Positions 16,130 to 25,085 of a DNA stretch of 47,561 bases are shown one piece after another. The notes beneath the pieces were generated by a model. The model was not told where the DNA came from. It did no database searches and saw only the letters and a list, made by a program, of their open reading frames with translations. Position 1 is the stretch's first letter; every line of letters starts with the position of its first letter. This stretch comes from CAZJYC01 sp964550165 (lineage in GTDB: Bacteria; Acidobacteriota; Aminicenantia; Aminicenantales; Aminicenantaceae). Both the position numbers and the translations under genes were made by a program. Where the stretch lies: NCBI GenBank assembly GCA_964550165.1, contig CAZJYC010000013.1:1-47561 (forward strand). Reading direction: 5' to 3'.

Positions 16130-18268
16130 ATGGTCTTTGTGATGAAAAAATTAAAATTTTGCAATATTTTATTTTTTGTGTTTTTTTTGATAATTAACGC
16201 GTGCCCTTCTTTTTTATTCTCAAAGGGGGATCGGGGAAAAAACCGGCTCAATTTCCTGCTCATCACCATCGACACGCTGAGGCCGGACAGGCTCAGCTGC
16301 TACAGCAAAGGATTTCTCGAAACGCCCAACATTGACAGCCTTGCCGTTAAGGGATTTTTATTTTTAAAGGCATTTGCTCACACGCCCACCACCCTCCCTT
16401 CCCATACAAATATTCTTTTAGGAACAACGCCCCTCTACCATGGCGTGCACGACAATTCGAATTTTATCGTCATCGAGGAATTTTTAACCATGGCCGAGCA
16501 TTTGAAAGCAAACGGATATGCCACTGGCGCTTTTGTCGGGGCGTTTCCGCTGGACTCAAGGTTTGGGCTAACGCAGGGATTTGATGTTTATGACGATAAT
16601 TACGGGGGAAGAAGCGAACAGGAATTCAGCTATGTGGAGCGGAAGGCTGAAGTCGTTGTGGAGAGAGCCTTGGCCTGGCTTGAGAAAAGCAAAAGCCCCT
16701 GGTTCCTCTGGATCCATTGTTTTGACCCCCATCAGCGCTATGACCCTCCGGAGCCATTCAAAACACAACACAAGGACAACCTTTACGACGGAGAAGTGGC
16801 TTATGTCGATTTTGCCCTTGGGAAGTTGTTCGACTTCCTGGAAAAAAACAATTATTTCCAGAGCACGCTCGTGGTTTTCACCGGTGACCATGGCGAATCT
16901 CTAGGCCAGCATGGAGAATCCACGCACGGCTATTTCGCCTACAACAGCACGCTCTGGGTTCCTTTGATCGTCTATTTTCCTGGGATAAAGCCCGGCCAAA
17001 GCGAGCAAAAAGTCGCCCATATCGATATTTTCCCCACAGCCTGTGAAATTCTAAAAGTCAAAAAACCGCCTTTTCTTCAAGGGTTTTCTCTTCTGCCAGT
17101 GATCAAGGGCAAAAAATTGCCCCAAAGGCTGATCTATTTTGAGTCTCTCTATCCCTACTACAGCCGGGGATGGGCGCCCTTGAGAGGCGTTGTCCTGGGA
17201 GATGAAAAATACATGGACTCGCCGGTCCCGGAGCTGTACGACCTTGATAAAGACTTTGATGAATCGACCAACCTTGCCAGTTCCAAAGATTTGAAAGATT
17301 ACGGCAAGAAGCTTGGAAAACTGATGGAGGAACAGTCCATAGAAAAAAGCCTTGAGCAGAGACAGAGAGTTGACCGGGAAGCTCTGGAGAGGCTGAGAAG
17401 CCTGGGTTATATTTCCAGCCCGCAGGCGGCCAAAAAGGAAAATTTCACTCCTCAAGACGACCTGAAAGTTCTGTTGCCCTACCAGACAAAATTGATGAAG
17501 GCCATGGCTGCCTACCATAGGGGAGATTTCGCGGATGGAATAAAACTTCTTAAAGAAATTATTGCCGATAGAAAGGACTTCGACCTTGCTTTTTCTTATC
17601 TTGCCACTTTATACAAAGAGCAGAGGAAGCTGCGGGATGCGGTGGAAGTTCTCAGAGAAGGGCTTGAGCATAATCCCTCAAGCATCAAGATTATCACCAC
17701 CTACGGCATTTTTCTGGCAGAGGTCGGACAATATGATGCGGCAATCGAAGTTCTACAGAAGGGATTGTCGCTGGTCGACTATGATCCTGAGATCTGGAAT
17801 TATTTAGGGGTGGCTTACTGGCGGAAAGGGGATTTAGAAAAGGCTCAAGAGGCTTACGAGAAAGCTCTTTCCCTCGATTCAAACTACCCCATCGTCATCA
17901 ACAACCTCGGCTCCCTTTATCTTTCCCGGGCTATCAGGAACAAGAGCGCCGATGATTTACAGAAGGCGTTCGAGAATTTCAAAAAAGCGATCGAGTTTGA
18001 TCCCGCCTATGCGTCCGCTTACAACGGCTTAGGAAGTGCCTATGGCCAGACAGGAAACCTGGATGCTGCGATCGAATGCTGGGAAAAGTCTGTTGAGCTC
18101 GAGCCAAACCTTGACTTTGCTCTTTACAATCTGGGATTGGCCTATCTGACCAAAGGGAACAAAACAAAGGCGCTATCCTATCTCACGCAGTATAAAGAGA
18201 AAGCCTATCGTTTCCTTTCCCAGAAGGAGAAAAACAAGCTGGATGAGTTGATTCAGAGATGCAAGTGA
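16130..18268 (+). CDS. Sulfatase-superfamily hydrolase with Thr at the catalytic position, fused to TPR repeats
   Basis: A 712-residue exported protein. Residues 10-30 are a signal peptide or anchor. Residues 38-400 are an alkaline-phosphatase/sulfatase fold: NFLLITIDTLRPDR (metal Asp48), the active-site loop TLPSHTNILLG (88-98), and DHGESLGQHGE (metal pair near 253-254). The sulfatase signature C/S-x-P-x-R is replaced by Thr88-x-Pro-x-His92, so formylglycine cannot form; the enzyme may be a phosphodiesterase or transferase with Thr as nucleophile. Residues 450-710 are TPR repeats (for example DPEIWNYLGVAYWRKGD). The first ATG is used; a second at 16142 is equally possible because neither has a clear ribosome binding site. 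The stop overlaps the next gene by ten bases, so the two are translationally linked. Confidence 0.9.
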   Translation: MVFVMKKLKFCNILFFVFFLIINACPSFLFSKGDRGKNRLNFLLITIDTLRPDRLSCYSKGFLETPNIDSLAVKGFLFLKAFAHTPTTLPSHTNILLGTTPLYHGVHDNSNFIVIEEFLTMAEHLKANGYATGAFVGAFPLDSRFGLTQGFDVYDDNYGGRSEQEFSYVERKAEVVVERALAWLEKSKSPWFLWIHCFDPHQRYDPPEPFKTQHKDNLYDGEVAYVDFALGKLFDFLEKNNYFQSTLVVFTGDHGESLGQHGESTHGYFAYNSTLWVPLIVYFPGIKPGQSEQKVAHIDIFPTACEILKVKKPPFLQGFSLLPVIKGKKLPQRLIYFESLYPYYSRGWAPLRGVVLGDEKYMDSPVPELYDLDKDFDESTNLASSKDLKDYGKKLGKLMEEQSIEKSLEQRQRVDREALERLRSLGYISSPQAAKKENFTPQDDLKVLLPYQTKLMKAMAAYHRGDFADGIKLLKEIIADRKDFDLAFSYLATLYKEQRKLRDAVEVLREGLEHNPSSIKIITTYGIFLAEVGQYDAAIEVLQKGLSLVDYDPEIWNYLGVAYWRKGDLEKAQEAYEKALSLDSNYPIVINNLGSLYLSRAIRNKSADDLQKAFENFKKAIEFDPAYASAYNGLGSAYGQTGNLDAAIECWEKSVELEPNLDFALYNLGLAYLTKGNKTKALSYLTQYKEKAYRFLSQKEKNKLDELIQRCK

Positions 18269-19167
18269 GGTCAATCCCTTTTTCGATTTTTTTCTGTGTT
18301 TGTCTTGTTTCCGTTTTCTCAAGCTGCGGGATCTCGAAAAGAGTCCGGCTCGACCCCGAAAGCCAGGATTTCTACGAAACCGCTAGACTGGTCATGACCA
18401 AGCAGGAAAAAGATATTTTTCTCCATCTTCCCGACCAGAAATCAAGAGAAGAATTCATCGCTGACTTCTGGGCAAAAAGAGATCCTGACCCTGAAACAGA
18501 GGAGAATGAGTTCAGGGAAGAATTTTTCAGAAGAATAGAATACGCCAACGCTCATTTCAGAGAAGGAATTCCAGGCTGGAAGACTGACCGGGGAAGAGTC
18601 TACATTTATCTGGGCCACCCCGATAAAATTGAGGATAGACCTTTCATCAACAGGCCGGATATAAAAGGCATCATCTGGTGGGGCTATTACCGATACAGGC
18701 TGGCCGTTGAGTTTATAGACACCAGGGGAGACGGAAGTTACATCATCAGCCAACAGGTCGGAGACTATGGGAACTTGCTCCAGATGATTGAAAAGGCGAA
18801 GTTCGGGCAAATATATGTAACCGATGAAGGGAAGGCCTACATTGATTTCAATCTGCGCTATGACAGAGGGAAAAAAGAAATCGTCGTTTCCATTCCGATG
18901 AAATCATTAATCTTCAAATCCGAGGACAAAGTTCTCAAAGCAGATATCGCCTTCCAATTTTATATCTACGGGAAAGAAAGTCTAAAAAAGGAGCAGTTCA
19001 AAGAAGTAAGGCACTTCGAGAAAACCGAAGATGAAGTCGCCCGGATGGAAGAAATAATTTTCTCCTTTCCCCATGATTTAGAGTCCGGCAAATACTATAT
19101 CGATGTCTTGATCACCATGAGCCCAGATCTGGGAAAGGGAAGGAAGATTTTTGAAATCAAATCCTAG
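18259..19167 (+). CDS. GWxTD-domain lipoprotein
   Basis: A 302-residue protein starting inside the end of the sulfatase/TPR gene (ATG within AGATGCAAGTGA). The signal peptide ends in VFSSC, so Cys23 may be lipidated, although the lipobox is not ideal. The GWxTD domain is plain: KDIFLHLPDQKSREEFI, FWAKRDPDPETEENEF and GWKTDRGRVYIYLGHP (GWKTD at 106-110). The family is widespread in Acidobacteriota and relatives and has no established function. The C-terminal half is beta-rich. Overlap with the upstream gene suggests that the lipoprotein and the TPR-sulfatase act together in the periplasm. Confidence 0.9.
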   Translation: MQVRSIPFSIFFCVCLVSVFSSCGISKRVRLDPESQDFYETARLVMTKQEKDIFLHLPDQKSREEFIADFWAKRDPDPETEENEFREEFFRRIEYANAHFREGIPGWKTDRGRVYIYLGHPDKIEDRPFINRPDIKGIIWWGYYRYRLAVEFIDTRGDGSYIISQQVGDYGNLLQMIEKAKFGQIYVTDEGKAYIDFNLRYDRGKKEIVVSIPMKSLIFKSEDKVLKADIAFQFYIYGKESLKKEQFKEVRHFEKTEDEVARMEEIIFSFPHDLESGKYYIDVLITMSPDLGKGRKIFEIKS

Positions 19168-19168
19168 T

Positions 19169-19351
19169 TTAAAGCTCGATCTCTCCTGAGAAAACATCCT
19201 TCTCGGCAGAAATTCTGTCCGTGACCTCGAGGATAATACCGTTTAAATTTTTGCCTCTCTCAATGTTGAACGTCTGGTCTTCGACCAAAATAACGAAATT
19301 GTCCATCGGCAATTTTGGAGCTGCAAAGTTGGCTTTGACCTGCTCGAAAGT
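19169..19351 (-). pseudogene. Remnant: C-terminal fragment of an unidentified minus-strand gene
   Basis: Between the two GWxTD genes the minus strand carries an open frame of about 60 codons closed by a TAA at 19171-19169. It reads like genuine protein, for example MDNFVILVEDQTFNIERG and ILEVTDRISAEKDVFSGEIEL without the last residue run broken. A stop lies just upstream and no start with a ribosome binding site is present, so it looks like the surviving tail of a lost gene. I do not recognise the family. Confidence 0.35.
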
Positions 19352-19362
19352 TTAGGTAAAAT
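19335..19362 (+). promoter_or_regulatory. Candidate promoter giving a near-leaderless mRNA
   Basis: TTGACC (19335-19340), a 16-base spacer and TAAAAT (19357-19362) place the likely transcription start at or next to the ATG at 19369. No Shine-Dalgarno sequence stands between them. Confidence 0.4.
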
Positions 19363-19368
19363 AGAAAT

Positions 19369-21444
19369 ATGAATGCCAAAAGGCTTATGGTCTTCTTAAT
19401 CCTTTTCTGGACTGTTTGCTTACTCTGTCCCGCCCAGAAAATCAGGGAAAAAGACCTTCCTGAGAAATACCGAGAGTGGCTGAAATTAACCAGCTATATC
19501 ATTCTGCCCCAGGAGAGAGACGTATTCATGAAGCTCACATCGGACAGGGACAGGGACATTTTCATCGAGACCTTCTGGAAGCAGCGGGACCCCACTCCCG
19601 GCACACCCCAAAACGAATACAAGGATGAGCACATCAAGCGCTTCCTTTATGCCAATAAATACTATAGCCGTGGGACTACAAGGGAAGGATGGATAACGGA
19701 TATGGGGCGGATGCATATCATCCTCGGGCCTCCCGCCAGCACTGAGAGGTTTGAGGGAACAGCCGGAATCTATCCTGCCCAGGTCTGGTATTATTATGGC
19801 GATAAGGAGAAAGGGCTCCCCACCCATTTTGCCTTGGTTTTTTATCAGAGGGAGGGAAGCGGGGAGTTTAAGCTTTACAATCCGGCCTCTGATGGGCCAG
19901 CCAGCCTTCTCATCGATAAAAAAGGCCTGGATCTCATGGACTATCGTACGATTTATGAAAAAATTCGGGAACTTGCTCCGACTCTGGCCGGGGTGGCGAT
20001 CTCCATGATTCCCGGACAAGTTCCTTATGACTACCAGCCTTCACCAAGCACAAATATCATCCTTGTCAATATTTTTGAGTCTCCAAAAAAAGATGTAAAC
20101 CCGGCTTATGCTACCCATTTCTTAAACTACAGAGGGATCGTAAGCACGGAATATTTAACGAACTACATCGAAAGCAGCGCCGATACGGCTGTGATCATCG
20201 ACCCTGTTTTGAACATCAATTTCCTGCATTTTTCCATAAGCCCCAAGAGTGTCTCCGTGGATTATTTCGAGCCAAAAGACCAGTACTACTGCAATTTCGA
20301 GCTCAGCGTCAGCGTGAGGAAGGATGAAGAGATCATTTTTCAGTACACCAAAGATTTCCCTTTTTATTTTCCCTACAGTGAGATGGAGAAGGTCAAAGGA
20401 AGCGGGATCGCCATCCAGGATTCCTTCCCTTTGATCGAAGGGAAGTTCAAACTGGATCTTCTTGTTCAAAACTCTGTCGGCAAAGAATTCAGCGTTTTTG
20501 AGAAAGAGATTGTCGTTCCGGGCCTCTCAGAGTCGCCAAAGATTGTCGGTCCTGTTTTGGGCTATGGTCTCCAGGATTATCCAGGAAGTGCTCATGTGCC
20601 CTTCAGAGCAGTGGACAGGAAATTGCTCTTTGACCAGCAAAACACATTTTCTGCCGCAGACAGCGTGGCCATGCTTTTCAGCGTGAACGGCATCACAGAA
20701 AGTTTATGGAATAACGGGAAGATTGAGATATTGATCAAAGGGCTGAGAAAGGAGAACCCGGTTCAAAAATCAATCTCCCTGGAGTTAAAAAGCTATCCTT
20801 TCAGAAATAATCTCAACATCACCTATTCGCTCCGGACTAGCGAGCTTTCCCCTGACTATTATGAGATGGAGTTGAACCTGGTAGATGAAAACGGAAAGAT
20901 GTTTGACCAAAAAAGTGCAAATTTTATCATTTCTCCTTCGGAAACCGTTCCTCACCCCACGACTTTAGTCAAAGCCTTCCCGCTCTCTAACAGCTTTCTG
21001 TATTTTTACTCCTTGGCTTACCAGTACGACAAGCTGAATCAGCCTGAGAAAGCCGAAGCCAATTATGAGAAAGCGTACTTGCTGAAGCCCGATTATCGAC
21101 TGGGAGTGATCGAGTACGCGAATTTTCTGGTCAAGAATAAGAAATTCGATAAAAGTCTGAACATGATCGAGAGCATCAAAGATGATTCCGAGCGCAGGTT
21201 TGATTACTACCTGATAAAAGGAAGGGCCTATGCAGGCCTGGGAAGGTATCCCGAGGCCATAGAAAATTTGCTGGAAGGCAACAAGATTTACAACAGTGAC
21301 ACAGGCCTTCTCAATACGCTTGGGTTTTGCTACTACAGAACTGGCGAAAAAAAGAAGGCTCTGGACGCCCTCAAGGCTTCACTGAGCTTGAACGCCGACC
21401 AGGCCGATATAAAAAGGTTAATCGAGGAAATCGAGAAGAAGTAA
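19369..21444 (+). CDS. GWxTD-domain protein with C-terminal TPR repeats
   Basis: A 691-residue exported protein with a signal peptide (residues 1-22). The GWxTD domain spans about 30-220: FWKQRDPTPGTPQNEY, the diagnostic GWITD (107-111) and GRMHIILGPPAS. A beta-rich middle follows, and residues 555-690 are TPR repeats (YQYDKLNQPEKAEANYEKA, YLIKGRAYAGLGRYPEAIEN, TLGFCYYRTGEKKKALDAL). The biochemical role of the family is unknown. It follows the sulfatase/GWxTD pair after 200 bases but has its own promoter, so it is likely a separate unit in the same functional neighbourhood. The ATG has no ribosome binding site. Confidence 0.9.
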   Translation: MNAKRLMVFLILFWTVCLLCPAQKIREKDLPEKYREWLKLTSYIILPQERDVFMKLTSDRDRDIFIETFWKQRDPTPGTPQNEYKDEHIKRFLYANKYYSRGTTREGWITDMGRMHIILGPPASTERFEGTAGIYPAQVWYYYGDKEKGLPTHFALVFYQREGSGEFKLYNPASDGPASLLIDKKGLDLMDYRTIYEKIRELAPTLAGVAISMIPGQVPYDYQPSPSTNIILVNIFESPKKDVNPAYATHFLNYRGIVSTEYLTNYIESSADTAVIIDPVLNINFLHFSISPKSVSVDYFEPKDQYYCNFELSVSVRKDEEIIFQYTKDFPFYFPYSEMEKVKGSGIAIQDSFPLIEGKFKLDLLVQNSVGKEFSVFEKEIVVPGLSESPKIVGPVLGYGLQDYPGSAHVPFRAVDRKLLFDQQNTFSAADSVAMLFSVNGITESLWNNGKIEILIKGLRKENPVQKSISLELKSYPFRNNLNITYSLRTSELSPDYYEMELNLVDENGKMFDQKSANFIISPSETVPHPTTLVKAFPLSNSFLYFYSLAYQYDKLNQPEKAEANYEKAYLLKPDYRLGVIEYANFLVKNKKFDKSLNMIESIKDDSERRFDYYLIKGRAYAGLGRYPEAIENLLEGNKIYNSDTGLLNTLGFCYYRTGEKKKALDALKASLSLNADQADIKRLIEEIEKK

Positions 21445-21454
21445 AAAAATGACA

Positions 21455-21480
21455 CAGGCCGGATTGCCACATCGCTGCGC
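21455..21480. repeat. Half-site of a REP-like element
   Basis: GGATTGCCACATCGCTGCGCT in the gap after the GWxTD/TPR gene closely resembles the right arm of the palindrome at 41109-41143. Only one arm is present here. Because of the short match this call is tentative. Confidence 0.3.
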
Positions 21481-21539
21481 TTCTCATATTATTTGCTTGT
21501 GATAATAACGGCCTCAGACATTAGGATAGGAGGGAAACT

Positions 21540-22424
21540 TTGAACTCTAATCAAGCAAAATCCTCGGGCACTGCCCAAAAATGGCTTATCGGCTGCGGTA
21601 TCGGATGCGGGGTGGTCATCCTGATCCTAATCGGGCTTGGACTGGGAGGTTATTTCTTTTTCAGGAATGTGGCCCGCGGCTTCAAAGACACAGAGGCCAT
21701 GATGACAACCCTGACAGAACGATACGGAAGGATTAATGATTTTTGCCCTGACCCGGATGGCGCCATCAGACCGGAACGGATGGAAGCCTTCCTCTCTGCC
21801 AGGGCAGCCTTCGCACCGGCCCGCAAGAAAATTGAATCGTCTTTTGAGATCCTCATAAAAGAGAAGGGCGAAAGTGAAATGGAAGACAAAAAGTCTAAAA
21901 GTGTGTTTGAGAAAATTACGGCTGGAATAGGGCTGCTTCCTCAAATATCCGAGTACCTGAAGAGCCGGAATCAAGCCCTTCTGGATGCTGGGATAGGAAT
22001 GGGCGAGTATTACTATATTTATATAATTTCTTATTATTCCTGGCTAGGGAAATCACCCATTGATGGGCCTGATATTCAACGTGATGAAGGAGAAAAAGGA
22101 AGGATATACTGGAGGAGAGAAGAGCTAAGGGAGGAGCGCAAGGATCTTATGCTCAGGCGCACCCACCGCCAGATATTTCCCATGCTTCGCAATCAGCTTG
22201 AGAAGCTTATGGAAAATGAGAAATCGGGAAGTCAGGCTAAATGGCGGAAGACATTGGAAGCGGAAATCAAAGCCTTGGAGCGAGACAATTATCGTTTGCC
22301 ATGGCAGGATGGCCTTCCTTCCGTTATCGAATCGTCGCTTCGCCCCTTCCGCGAAAGACTGGAGGCAGGCTACAGCAGCCTGACAAACTCCCTGGAGCTG
22401 GCCATCGAACAGAGGGAGCGCTAA
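21540..22424 (+). CDS. Membrane-anchored protein of unknown function
   Basis: A 294-residue protein with a single glycine-rich membrane segment (about residues 16-42, GCGIGCGVVILILIGLGLGG) and a largely helical, charged region outside it (ERMEAFLSARAAFAPARKK, LRRTHRQIFPMLRNQLEKLM). No enzymatic motif is visible. The start is TTG at 21540, behind AGGAGGG at good spacing; no earlier ATG exists in frame. It lies between a GWxTD/TPR gene and a Ser/Thr kinase gene on the same strand, with a separate promoter before the kinase. Confidence 0.8.
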   Translation: MNSNQAKSSGTAQKWLIGCGIGCGVVILILIGLGLGGYFFFRNVARGFKDTEAMMTTLTERYGRINDFCPDPDGAIRPERMEAFLSARAAFAPARKKIESSFEILIKEKGESEMEDKKSKSVFEKITAGIGLLPQISEYLKSRNQALLDAGIGMGEYYYIYIISYYSWLGKSPIDGPDIQRDEGEKGRIYWRREELREERKDLMLRRTHRQIFPMLRNQLEKLMENEKSGSQAKWRKTLEAEIKALERDNYRLPWQDGLPSVIESSLRPFRERLEAGYSSLTNSLELAIEQRER

Positions 22425-22469
22425 AGTAGGAAATGCCTTTTCCTCGAAAGAAATATTTCTTCGGATTAT

Positions 22470-22498
22470 TTGACTCTTAGTCCATAAATTGTTATTCT
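22470..22498 (+). promoter_or_regulatory. Sigma70-like promoter for the Ser/Thr kinase gene
   Basis: TTGACT (22470-22475), a 17-base spacer and TATTCT (22493-22498) each match five of six consensus positions. The predicted transcription start near 22505 lies after a possible TTG codon at 22500 and before the GTG at 22527, which supports the GTG start. An AT-rich palindrome (near 22448-22461) lies just upstream. Confidence 0.5.
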
Positions 22499-22526
22499 TT
22501 TGGCGAACTTGCTGGAAGGGACGGAA

Positions 22527-25085
22527 GTGGCTATTAAATGTCCTAAATGTCATTACAATAATCCCGATTATTCTCGCTTCTGTGGCAATTGTACAACCCC
22601 GCTTTACCTTAAAAAAGAAACTCCTCCTTCTCCTCCTCACGTCCCGCCTCTCGAACCGCCCCTTGAAAAATTATCCAAAGGAAGCACCTTTGCCGATCGA
22701 TACGAGATCATCGAGGAACTTGGAAAAGGTGGAATGGGCAGAGTTTACAGAGTTTACGATAAAAAAATAGATGGTGAGGTGGCGTTAAAGTTGATCAAGC
22801 CTGAAATAGCTGCTGACAAAAAGACTATCGAACGATTCCGGTATGAGTTAAAGATTGCCCGTGAAATCGCTCATAGAAATATTTGTCGCATGTATGATCT
22901 CAATGAGGACAAAGGGACTCATTACATCACCATGGAATACGTTTCCGGGGACAATTTGAAGAGCTATATCGATAAATACAACAAATTATCTCCAAGAATA
23001 GCGATCAAAATAGCCAGACAGGTCTGTGAAGGATTAATCGAGGCTCATCGGTTGGGAGTCGTGCACCGTGACCTCAAACCTCAGAACATCATGATTGATA
23101 AAGAGGGAAACGCGCGGATCATGGATTTCGGAATAGCCCGCTCCCTCAAAGATAAAGGGATAACAGCCGAAGGAGTAAAGATTGGGACTCCCGAATATAT
23201 GTCGCCGGAGCAAGTGGAAGGATTAGAAGTTGACCAGCGTTCTGACATCTATTCGTTGGGGATTGTACTCTATGAGATGTTGACGGGCAGAGTACCTTTT
23301 GAAGGAGACTCTCCTTTCAGCATTGGGATGAAGCACAAGACGGAAACGCCTAAAAATCCGAGGGAATACAACGATTCGATTCCCGAGGATCTCAATGGCT
23401 TGGTCCTGAAATGTCTGGAGAAGGAAAAGGAGAAGAGGTTTCAGAGCGCAGATGAGGTTTTTTCCAGGTTGTCCGAAATTAGAGAAAGAATTCGCTCTAC
23501 AGATTCGATGGAGACAGAGATAAAGTTCCACCCTCCGAAGAAAAAGCTCAAAGCCAAGCCCAAAGTCAAGCCCAAAGTCAAGCCCAAAGCCAAGCCCAAA
23601 ATTAAGTTCAAGCTGAAAAAACTTTTGATATCCGTTTTGGTCCCAATCGCCATCATTGCTGTTGGAGCTATTAGCTGGAAATTTTTTCTCCAAGAAAAGA
23701 TTCTTCCTTTGCTGCATAAAACACCTTCGGTCGCTGTCCTGCCTTTCGAAGATTTAAGTCCGCAAAATGATCAGGAATATCTTGCCGATGGCTTGGCAGA
23801 TTCAATCGTCCATTCCTTATCCAACATCAAAGATTTGCGAGTCCCTGCAAAAAGTTCGTCATTCCTGTTCAAAGGCGCAGGCGTTCGCGAGGTAGGCAAA
23901 AGGTTCAAAGTGAAAAATGTGCTCACAGGCAATATTCAAAAGCTTGGTGACAGAATGCGCATTACAGCCCAGCTCATCAACGTTTCTGACCAGTCGCCGA
24001 TATGGTCAGATGGCTATGAGCGTAATCTGGATGCCATATTTGCCGTTCAAGAGGAGATAATCCTGGCGATTGTCGACGAGCTCAAAGTCCAGCTTTTGGA
24101 AGGAGAAAAAGAGAAACTTGTAAAACGGTATACAGAGAATTTTGAAGCCTATGACCTGTATCTGAAAGGCCGATATTTTAAAGATAAATCGATGGAAGAG
24201 AACTGGAAGAAAGCCCCTGGGTTCTTTGAGGAGGCTATTCATAAAGACCCAGGATATACGCTTGCTTATGCTGGCCTGGCTAATTCTTGCCTTCAGCTGG
24301 CCCCGGACATTATCCCACCAAAGGAGGCCTATCTTCAGGCGAAAGCAGCCGCGCTGAAAGCTCTGGAAATCGACGATACCCTTGCCGAAATTCACACTTT
24401 GCTGGGCACAATCAACTTTTTCTTCGACTGGGACTGGTATGCTGCTGAGAAAGAGTTCAAGCTCGCCATTGATCTCAACCCAAATTCTGTGGAGGCCTAT
24501 CAGAGCTACTCGATTTATTTATCAGCGATGGGAATGCATGACAAGGCCTTGGCTGAGATCCAAAAAGCCCAGGCACTTGATCCGTTATCCCTTGCCATAA
24601 ATAGCGATACGGCATGGATTTATTTCATGGCGGGGGAATATGGGCAGGCAATAGAACAATATAAGAAGATCCTGGCCCTAAACCCATATCATGTGAAATC
24701 CCTCATCGAACTTGGAAGGGCCTACGGGCAGCTGAAGATGTTTAAGCAAGCCATCATAGAGCTCGAAAGAGCAATCAGTCTTTCTCCGGGTGACAGAATA
24801 GAGGGGCAGCTTGCCTATATTTATGCTGTGTCGAACAGAGGAGGGGATGCGCAAAAGATCCTGGAAAAACTCATAGAAAACGCAAATCAAAGATATATCT
24901 CATCATCCATCATAGCAGAAATCTACCTCGGATTGGGTGAGACAGATCAGTCCTTTACCTGGTTGGAAAAAGCCTATAAAGAGCGCGACGACAGACTCGC
25001 CTTTATTAAAGTTTGCCCTGAGTACAACAGCCTTCGCTCGGAACAAAGGTTCAAAGCCCTTCTTAAGAAAATGGGTCTGCGGTAG
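22527..25085 (+). CDS. Membrane Ser/Thr protein kinase with zinc ribbon, TolB-like and TPR domains
   Basis: An 852-residue receptor-like kinase. It begins with a zinc ribbon (Cys5, Cys8, Cys19, Cys22), then a Hanks-type kinase domain at about 58-320: LGKGGMGRVY, Lys88 in VALKLIK, HRDLKPQN (Asp182), DFG (Asp200) and GTPEYMSPEQ. A Lys-Pro repeat linker (coded by the 12-base tandem repeat at 23550-23597) leads to one membrane segment (about 365-386). Outside follow a TolB/FlgO-like domain (VAVLPFEDLSPQNDQEYLADGL, about 401-545) and TPR repeats to the end. The GTG at 22527 is chosen because GGAAGGGA precedes it and because the upstream TTG falls before the predicted transcript start. It may sense a periplasmic signal and phosphorylate cytoplasmic proteins. 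Confidence 0.92.
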   Translation: MAIKCPKCHYNNPDYSRFCGNCTTPLYLKKETPPSPPHVPPLEPPLEKLSKGSTFADRYEIIEELGKGGMGRVYRVYDKKIDGEVALKLIKPEIAADKKTIERFRYELKIAREIAHRNICRMYDLNEDKGTHYITMEYVSGDNLKSYIDKYNKLSPRIAIKIARQVCEGLIEAHRLGVVHRDLKPQNIMIDKEGNARIMDFGIARSLKDKGITAEGVKIGTPEYMSPEQVEGLEVDQRSDIYSLGIVLYEMLTGRVPFEGDSPFSIGMKHKTETPKNPREYNDSIPEDLNGLVLKCLEKEKEKRFQSADEVFSRLSEIRERIRSTDSMETEIKFHPPKKKLKAKPKVKPKVKPKAKPKIKFKLKKLLISVLVPIAIIAVGAISWKFFLQEKILPLLHKTPSVAVLPFEDLSPQNDQEYLADGLADSIVHSLSNIKDLRVPAKSSSFLFKGAGVREVGKRFKVKNVLTGNIQKLGDRMRITAQLINVSDQSPIWSDGYERNLDAIFAVQEEIILAIVDELKVQLLEGEKEKLVKRYTENFEAYDLYLKGRYFKDKSMEENWKKAPGFFEEAIHKDPGYTLAYAGLANSCLQLAPDIIPPKEAYLQAKAAALKALEIDDTLAEIHTLLGTINFFFDWDWYAAEKEFKLAIDLNPNSVEAYQSYSIYLSAMGMHDKALAEIQKAQALDPLSLAINSDTAWIYFMAGEYGQAIEQYKKILALNPYHVKSLIELGRAYGQLKMFKQAIIELERAISLSPGDRIEGQLAYIYAVSNRGGDAQKILEKLIENANQRYISSSIIAEIYLGLGETDQSFTWLEKAYKERDDRLAFIKVCPEYNSLRSEQRFKALLKKMGLR
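23550..23597 (+). repeat. Tandem 12-base repeat, four copies
   Basis: Four consecutive copies of AAAGYCAAGCCC within the kinase gene encode the Lys-Val/Ala-Lys-Pro linker just before the membrane segment. Copies two and three are identical, and copies one and four differ at one base. Copy number could change without shifting the frame. Confidence 0.9.

Noticed and set aside
16519..16528. GCCACTGG resembling a cobalamin-riboswitch B12 box
   Set aside because: It lies inside the sulfatase coding sequence and has no surrounding riboswitch structure.
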